Below, piece after piece: positions 60,197 to 64,000 of a stretch of DNA of 64,000 bases (position 1 is its first letter; each line of letters starts with the position of its first letter). Location: contig NC_086253.1 in NCBI RefSeq assembly GCF_021018805.1, positions 32,876,083 to 32,940,082 of the forward strand, in the 5' to 3' direction. A program made the position numbers and the translations under genes. The notes beneath the pieces are model-generated. The model worked only from the letters and a program-made list of their open reading frames with translations, was not told the origin of the DNA and did no database searches. This DNA is from Prinia subflava (taxonomy: Eukaryota; Chordata; Aves; Passeriformes; Cisticolidae).

Positions 60197-61504
60197 ATGG
60201 GTGAAATGTTAAGCATGAGGGTGTTGGTTTTAATCAGTGTGGTAGTAAAAATAAGAGCAGGGATGTTTGACATTGACACAAGGGAGAACATGTGGGTTAC
60301 TTGGGCCAAACAAACTAAACAGGATTCCTTTTGTCTATCTCTAGCGACGCCATCCAATCCTTTTAGAACCTGCTTGATTGGAGTTCCACTGACCTCCATG
60401 GCAGAGTTCAAGTCTTTAACCCCTGTCAGCATTGACCCAAAAGGTGCTTTAGGGCCACAAGCTGCTGCCATAGCGCGAAACCTTCGAACTGCTGGTCCAG
60501 AACCTCAGGAGCTTGATCTTTTAGGTTCTGTGCCAGGAAACTATTGTCTTGTCTTTGGGCGCTTTGCAGTGAATTCTAGTCTATTAATCATAGATGAGCA
60601 GCAATTGAAAGGCCACGCTACGTGGCTGTCCCCTCATTCACCATTGTATTACAATTACTCTGAGTATTGTAATAGTTGGGTCAGATCTGTCACGCAATTG
60701 ACAACAGCTGCTAAGAGATTGCCACCAGGAATCTTTTTAGTTTGCGGAGATAGAGCATGGTCCACAGTACCTCCAAACAGTGTCGGAGGACCGTGTTATT
60801 TTGGTAAACTAACTCTGTTCGCACCTAGCATTCACCAGGTTTTAGGCTTGCCAAGGAAGGCTCAACGAGTCAAGCACAGTATGTCTCAACTAGGTCCCAA
60901 CTGCAAAGATCAAGTTACCCTATGGCAGCCTCCAGCCGTGATCTCAGCATCCATTTTTGCCCCAGGAGTTGCTTCAGCACAAGCCCTCACACAACTGAAA
61001 CATTTAGCCTGCTGGACAGGGAAACAGATTAACATAACGACGAAGTTGTTGAGTGAGCTTGCTGAAGATGTTAGTGGCATTCGCCATTCAGTGCTCCAGA
61101 ACCGAGCCGCGATTGACTTCCTTCTTTTGGCTCAGGGGCATGGATGCGAAGAGTTTGAAGGCATGTGCTGCATGAATTTATCAGACCACTCACGGTCGAT
61201 ACATCAGCAGTTAGCGCAGTTGAGGGACAACATGAAACATCTTGTAGTTGAGAACACTCCGTTTGACAATTGGCTGAAGTCTTGGAATCTCACTGGGTGG
61301 ATTGTGGATTTAATTCGTTTTGGTATAATGATCTTTATTGCTGTCATAGTAGTTTTGACAATAGTGCCTTGCTTGATACAATGCATGCGCAAATTAGCTG
61401 ACCGTGCCTTAACGTCAGTTTGGATAGCCCAAAAAGAAAAAGGGGGAACTGTGGCCGAGTTTCTCAGGTATCGTGGGCATGATATGCTCACAGATACCAT
61501 TTGA
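60197..61504 (+). CDS. env: ERV3 env, alpharetrovirus-type envelope glycoprotein
   Basis: ATG 60197 opens 435 codons; the frame extends upstream without an ATG. Residues 7-22 form a signal peptide. The surface subunit is about 200 residues, shorter than the roughly 340 usual in alpharetroviruses. Where SU/TM cleavage is expected (residues 224-227) the basic tract is R-V-K-H, which is not a canonical furin site. The TM subunit has a hydrophobic internal fusion-peptide-like segment (SASIFAPGVASAQAL) flanked by cysteines, the LQNRAAIDFLL region, a CX6CC motif (61145-61171) and a membrane anchor near residues 375-402 followed by CLIQC. Several N-glycosylation sites occur. The C-terminus runs 55 bp into the 3' LTR. 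Confidence 0.88.
   Translation: MGEMLSMRVLVLISVVVKIRAGMFDIDTRENMWVTWAKQTKQDSFCLSLATPSNPFRTCLIGVPLTSMAEFKSLTPVSIDPKGALGPQAAAIARNLRTAGPEPQELDLLGSVPGNYCLVFGRFAVNSSLLIIDEQQLKGHATWLSPHSPLYYNYSEYCNSWVRSVTQLTTAAKRLPPGIFLVCGDRAWSTVPPNSVGGPCYFGKLTLFAPSIHQVLGLPRKAQRVKHSMSQLGPNCKDQVTLWQPPAVISASIFAPGVASAQALTQLKHLACWTGKQINITTKLLSELAEDVSGIRHSVLQNRAAIDFLLLAQGHGCEEFEGMCCMNLSDHSRSIHQQLAQLRDNMKHLVVENTPFDNWLKSWNLTGWIVDLIRFGIMIFIAVIVVLTIVPCLIQCMRKLADRALTSVWIAQKEKGGTVAEFLRYRGHDMLTDTI
61431..61449 (+). other. ERV3 polypurine tract
   Basis: AAAAAGAAAAAGGGGGAAC directly abuts the 3' LTR and lies inside the env frame. Confidence 0.88.
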
Positions 61505-61849
61505 GCTATTCCAGACTAGGCCAAACTAGGCCTCAGGCCTGGGCCTAGTAGGCCGCAGAACGTTCAGCATACGTAGTAGCAGATAAACTTATCTCCTACT
61601 AGGTATGTGTTAAGGTATGGCCACTCGCAGCATGGAGGTAATGGCACTAGATCTCCGTAGCCACCTTAATCCTAGATTGCTTACATACTTCTGTATGTTC
61701 ACCGCCTATCACAATGCACCTGCTACTGTAAACTATCTGCTCTGTACTTAACCGGCCATCTCGCGGAATAAAGCGGAGTTCGTGCTGGAAACCATACTGG
61801 TTTGGTCTCACGTTACTCTAGTCCCCAGTCTTTCCAGGGTTCGACAACA
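61450..61849 (+). repeat. ERV3 3' LTR
   Basis: 400 bp, no difference from the 5' LTR seen by eye. It contains the env stop codon (61502-61504) and AATAAA at 61767-61772. Confidence 0.94.
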
Positions 61850-61855
61850 AGAGAC
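61850..61855 (+). repeat. ERV3 target-site duplication, right copy (agagac)
   Basis: Matches 57252-57257. Sequence after it resumes the ERV2 gag frame. Confidence 0.95.
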
Positions 61856-62521
61856 ATTATTGAAAATAACGCCAATGCTGAATGTAAAAGAGTAATCAAA
61901 GCCCTAGGAAAACAAAGACCCACAGTACCTGAAATGATTGAAGCTTGCAACAAAATTGGAAGTCCACAGCAAGTGGCAGCTATCCAAGCAAATGAACTTG
62001 GAAAGACTTTAGGAGAAAAAATTGAACGAGCTCTTACGGCTCAGGCAACACAAGCAGAAGCACGAGACCAAAAACTGACTGAAATTCTAGCTGCTTTGCA
62101 CCTGAACTCCCAGCAACAAAACAACACCATGGCTGTTATGCAAACTTCTGTAACCTCAGCACCTTGCTACTTTTGTAAAAAACCTGGTCATATTGTAAGA
62201 AATTGCCCAGAAATTAAAAGAGGTGCACAAGCACCCCATCGCTGCCATGCCTGCAAAAAAGGGAAACATCATGCCTGGCAATGTCGAGCTAAGCATGACA
62301 CAAGGCAAACCCACTCTCCAAAAAACTCCAAAGCGAGCGCGCAACGCCATCGCGTGACGACACAAATAGTGGCATCCCAATCACCCGAGGCAAAATTTAT
62401 GAATGCCTCGACTCCACAACCCTCCGCTACGTCACCAGTCAGATCCCAAGTAATGACCCAGACCTACTACCCCCAGGATCCTGGCGCACACTGGCAGCCT
62501 CCAAGCCAACAACATTTTTGA
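61856..62521 (+). pseudogene. gag: ERV2 gag, 3' part (capsid end and nucleocapsid)
   Basis: 221 codons continuing the ERV2 gag frame after ERV3. The first part finishes the capsid C-terminal domain (RVIKALGKQRPTVPEMIEAC). A Gln/Ala-rich spacer follows, then two CCHC zinc knuckles: CYFCKKPGHIVRNC (62165-62206) and CHACKKGKHHAWQC (62243-62284). Zinc knuckles bind genomic RNA for packaging. The tail is Ser/Gln/Pro-rich and ends at TGA 62519-62521. Its codons are undamaged; it is cut off from its start only by the nested element. It overlaps the pro frame by about 200 bp. Confidence 0.92.
62320..62326 (+). promoter_or_regulatory. ERV2 gag-pro -1 frameshift site (AAAAAAC)
   Basis: In the gag frame the codons read CCA AAA AAC, so the heptamer A-AAA-AAC is correctly phased for -1 slippage. 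The pro frame is open from this point. GC-rich sequence just downstream could form a stimulatory structure, but I could not establish a convincing one. Confidence 0.85.
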
Positions 62522-63156
62522 AAGACAATGGCTATGAACATATTTCAACAGGCATTACTGGGACTTCACAAAAGAGACAGGACTTTTTAGTTGTTGGTAA
62601 AGAAAGGAATAGCATCCTAGGACTGCTTGTTTTGCCCTGTGTAATGTCTGTTAACTGCAATGAAGAATTACTAGTACTAGCCAATGCTTGTTATCCCCCA
62701 CTGCATATTCCACCCAGAACACCTATAGCTATTGCTATAGCACTGCCAGCGGGGACTACAGATCACATGCCGCCACGCTGCTTCTCAGTTACTTCTGAGA
62801 ATCCCGAAGTCCTATGGATCCAACATATAAGCAAACAACGACCTATGATAACTTGTGAATTGTCATATGGTGGAATTCGAGTTCATATCAAAGGAATGAT
62901 TGATACCGGCGCAGATGTTTCTGTTGTCTCTTATTATAGCTGGCCAACAGAGTGGAAGTTGGTAACTCCCCCAGGCACTCTCACAGGCATTGGAGGTGTC
63001 ACTCCATGCTTGCGAAGTGAACCAATGATCAGCATTACAGGACCACAAGGAAAAAAAGCATCGATCCGCCCCTATGTAGTGCAGAAACCCATCACAGTGT
63101 GGGGAAGAGATCTGCTCTCAGAATGGGGAGCAAAAATCGAACTGGATTTTTTGTAG
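62326..63156 (+). CDS. pro: ERV2 pro: dUTPase-like segment plus aspartic protease
   Basis: About 276 codons in the -1 frame relative to gag, reached by frameshifting. The first 150 residues have a GLLVLPCVMSVNCNEELLVL segment and a following PPRTPIAIAIALP strand that resemble the trimeric dUTPase fold of betaretroviral pro frames. The catalytic sequence motifs of active dUTPases are not visible. The second half is a retropepsin: MIDTGADVSVVS contains the DTG active site (62902-62910), GIGG lies in the middle, and WGRDLLSEWGAKI is the conserved final helix and strand. The protease acts as a dimer to cleave Gag and Pol. It ends at TAG 63154-63156 within the next slip site region. Confidence 0.88.
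   Translation, partial: LQSERATPSRDDTNSGIPITRGKIYECLDSTTLRYVTSQIPSNDPDLLPPGSWRTLAASKPTTFLKDNGYEHISTGITGTSQKRQDFLVVGKERNSILGLLVLPCVMSVNCNEELLVLANACYPPLHIPPRTPIAIAIALPAGTTDHMPPRCFSVTSENPEVLWIQHISKQRPMITCELSYGGIRVHIKGMIDTGADVSVVSYYSWPTEWKLVTPPGTLTGIGGVTPCLRSEPMISITGPQGKKASIRPYVVQKPITVWGRDLLSEWGAKIELDFL
63147..63153 (+). promoter_or_regulatory. ERV2 pro-pol -1 frameshift site (TTTTTTG)
   Basis: Pro codons GAT TTT TTG TAG place T-TTT-TTG in correct phase directly before the stop. The pol frame is open from 63153. A second -1 shift between pro and pol is the betaretroviral arrangement. Confidence 0.75.
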
Positions 63157-64000
63157 GGGCCACTGAAGCACTCAGCACCTTAAAACTGACCTGGAAAACC
63201 GACACCCCTGTCTGGGTCGACCAGTGGCCCCTGCCAAACAATAAGCTGAGTGCCCTCAAAGAACTAGTAGCTGAACAACTACAAAAGGGCCACATCAAAC
63301 CCACTAACAGTCCGTGGAACTCACCTGTGTTTGTAATTCACAAGAGAACTTCTGACACCTGGCGATTGCTACATGATCTCAGAAAGATCAATGAAGTAAT
63401 TGAAGACATGGGCCCTCTCCAACCTGGCCTGCCTAACCTCTCCATGATCCCAAGAAGTTGGCCGCTTGTAATCATCGATCTAAAAGACTGTTTTTTCAAC
63501 ATTCCACTGCATCCAGATGATGCACCTCGTTTTGCCTTCTCCGTTCCAAGTACAAACTTACAAGAACCACTTCAAAGATATCATTGGCTCGTTTTGCCGC
63601 AAGGCATGAAAAACTCACCAACTATTTGTCAATATTTTGTAGCCCGGGCATTGTCTCCAGTCCGTGAGCAATTCCCACAATCAGTTATTCTTCATTACAT
63701 GGATGATTTGCTCATTGCGGCACCAACACAGGAGCAAATGGAAAAAACTCGCAACAGTGTTATTACTGAAATAAAAAAAGCTGGACTAGTAATCTCTGAA
63801 TCAAAAATACAAGAAACTACCCCCTGGAAATACTTAGGTTGGAAACTAACAGAACAATCTATTGTGCCTCAGAAGATACAAATCCGAACTGATGTTCGTA
63901 CTCTGCATGACCTACAGCAGCTATTAGGAGAAATTAATTGGGTTAGGCCTGTGCTGGGAATCACTGCTGATGAACTCGCTCCACTTTTCGATTTGTTGAG
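63153..64000 (+). CDS. pol: ERV2 pol, reverse transcriptase N-terminal part (runs off window)
   Basis: Open from the frameshift site to the window edge, about 282 codons with no stop. It has the RT entry motif WPLPNNKLSALKELV, KGHIKPTNSPWNSPVFVI, the first catalytic Asp in VIIDLKDCFFNIPL (Asp codon 63477-63479), LPQGMKNSPTICQ and the catalytic YMDD box (63696-63707). It then passes through the thumb-region KYLGWKL and LGEINWVRP. These are class II retroviral RT features. RNase H and integrase should follow beyond 64000. No damage is seen, so this copy could encode active enzyme as far as visible. Confidence 0.93.

Larger units (their letters stand above)
57258..61849 (+). mobile_element. ERV3: very young nested retrovirus, pol-deleted, 4.6 kb
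   Basis: Two 400-bp LTRs (TGTGGCCG to ACAACA) that read as identical, flanked by agagac duplications, lie inside the ERV2 capsid coding sequence. The interior has a PBS, leader with 4 x 23-bp repeats, splice donor, gag fused to an apparent integrase tail, env and a polypurine tract. Zinc knuckles, protease, reverse transcriptase and most of integrase are missing. The deletion is in frame and both remaining frames are open. With no polymerase of its own, this copy must have moved with help in trans. Confidence 0.95.
53167..64000 (+). mobile_element. ERV2: betaretrovirus-like provirus, partial, interrupted by ERV3
   Basis: 5' LTR, PBS, repeat-rich leader, gag, pro (other frame) and pol run in the order of a class II retrovirus. 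The 3' half lies beyond the window. Gag is split by ERV3 at 57258-61849; removing it and one copy of agagac leaves the gag frame continuous. Pro and pol are open to the window edge, and the -1 frameshift sites are intact. This argues for a recent insertion, but with no 3' LTR the age cannot be estimated here. Confidence 0.92.

Noticed and set aside
1..64000. CRISPR arrays, bacterial operons, tRNA or rRNA genes
   Set aside because: The window is vertebrate nuclear DNA. The only regular arrays are the ERV leader repeats and simple repeats, and no tRNA or rRNA signature was seen.

Overview
The window is from a bird genome. The host genes are vertebrate muscle genes, there is a CR1 LINE fragment of the kind typical of birds and reptiles, and one of the endogenous retroviruses (ERVs) has an alpharetrovirus-type Env. 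Several ERV insertions look very young, which would fit a songbird, but the species cannot be read from the sequence.

Positions 1 to about 43,400 hold host DNA in conserved order. The 3' end of SORBS2 comes first: the last two coding exons, both from the C-terminal SH3 domain. A gene-poor spacer of about 14 kb follows. Then comes the whole PDLIM3 (ALP) gene on the + strand, from a TATA/CRE promoter near 20.3 kb to a LIM-domain exon ending at 41,619. All PDLIM3 junctions can be placed with matching phases. They predict two classic isoforms: a 315-residue form using the exon at 32.7 kb, and a 363-residue form using the exons at 33.4 and 36.4 kb instead. After a further spacer of about 2.8 kb there is a CAA-rich microsatellite.

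Positions 46,276 to 64,000 are almost entirely class II-type retroviral DNA in three + strand elements. ERV1 (46,276-52,375) has 1,283-bp LTRs differing at one base, a 6-bp target duplication, a broken gag and no pro, pol or env. ERV2 (53,167 to beyond the window) has a 405-bp 5' LTR, a leader built of about five 67-bp repeats, a very large Pro/Ala-rich Gag, an overlapping pro frame with a dUTPase-like segment and protease, and an open pol frame running off the edge in reverse transcriptase. ERV3 (57,258-61,849) is nested in the capsid part of ERV2 gag. It has 400-bp LTRs that read as identical, a 6-bp duplication (agagac), a 4 x 23-bp leader repeat, a gag fused in frame to what looks like an integrase tail, and a full-length env frame.

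The retroviral elements form a layered record. ERV2 inserted, then ERV3 inserted into it very recently. ERV1 and ERV3 lack the enzymes needed for their own movement, so both were probably mobilised in trans. The main points of interest are the giant Gag, the leader tandem repeats, the gag-integrase fusion element with an alpha-type env, and the odd internal sequence of ERV1.
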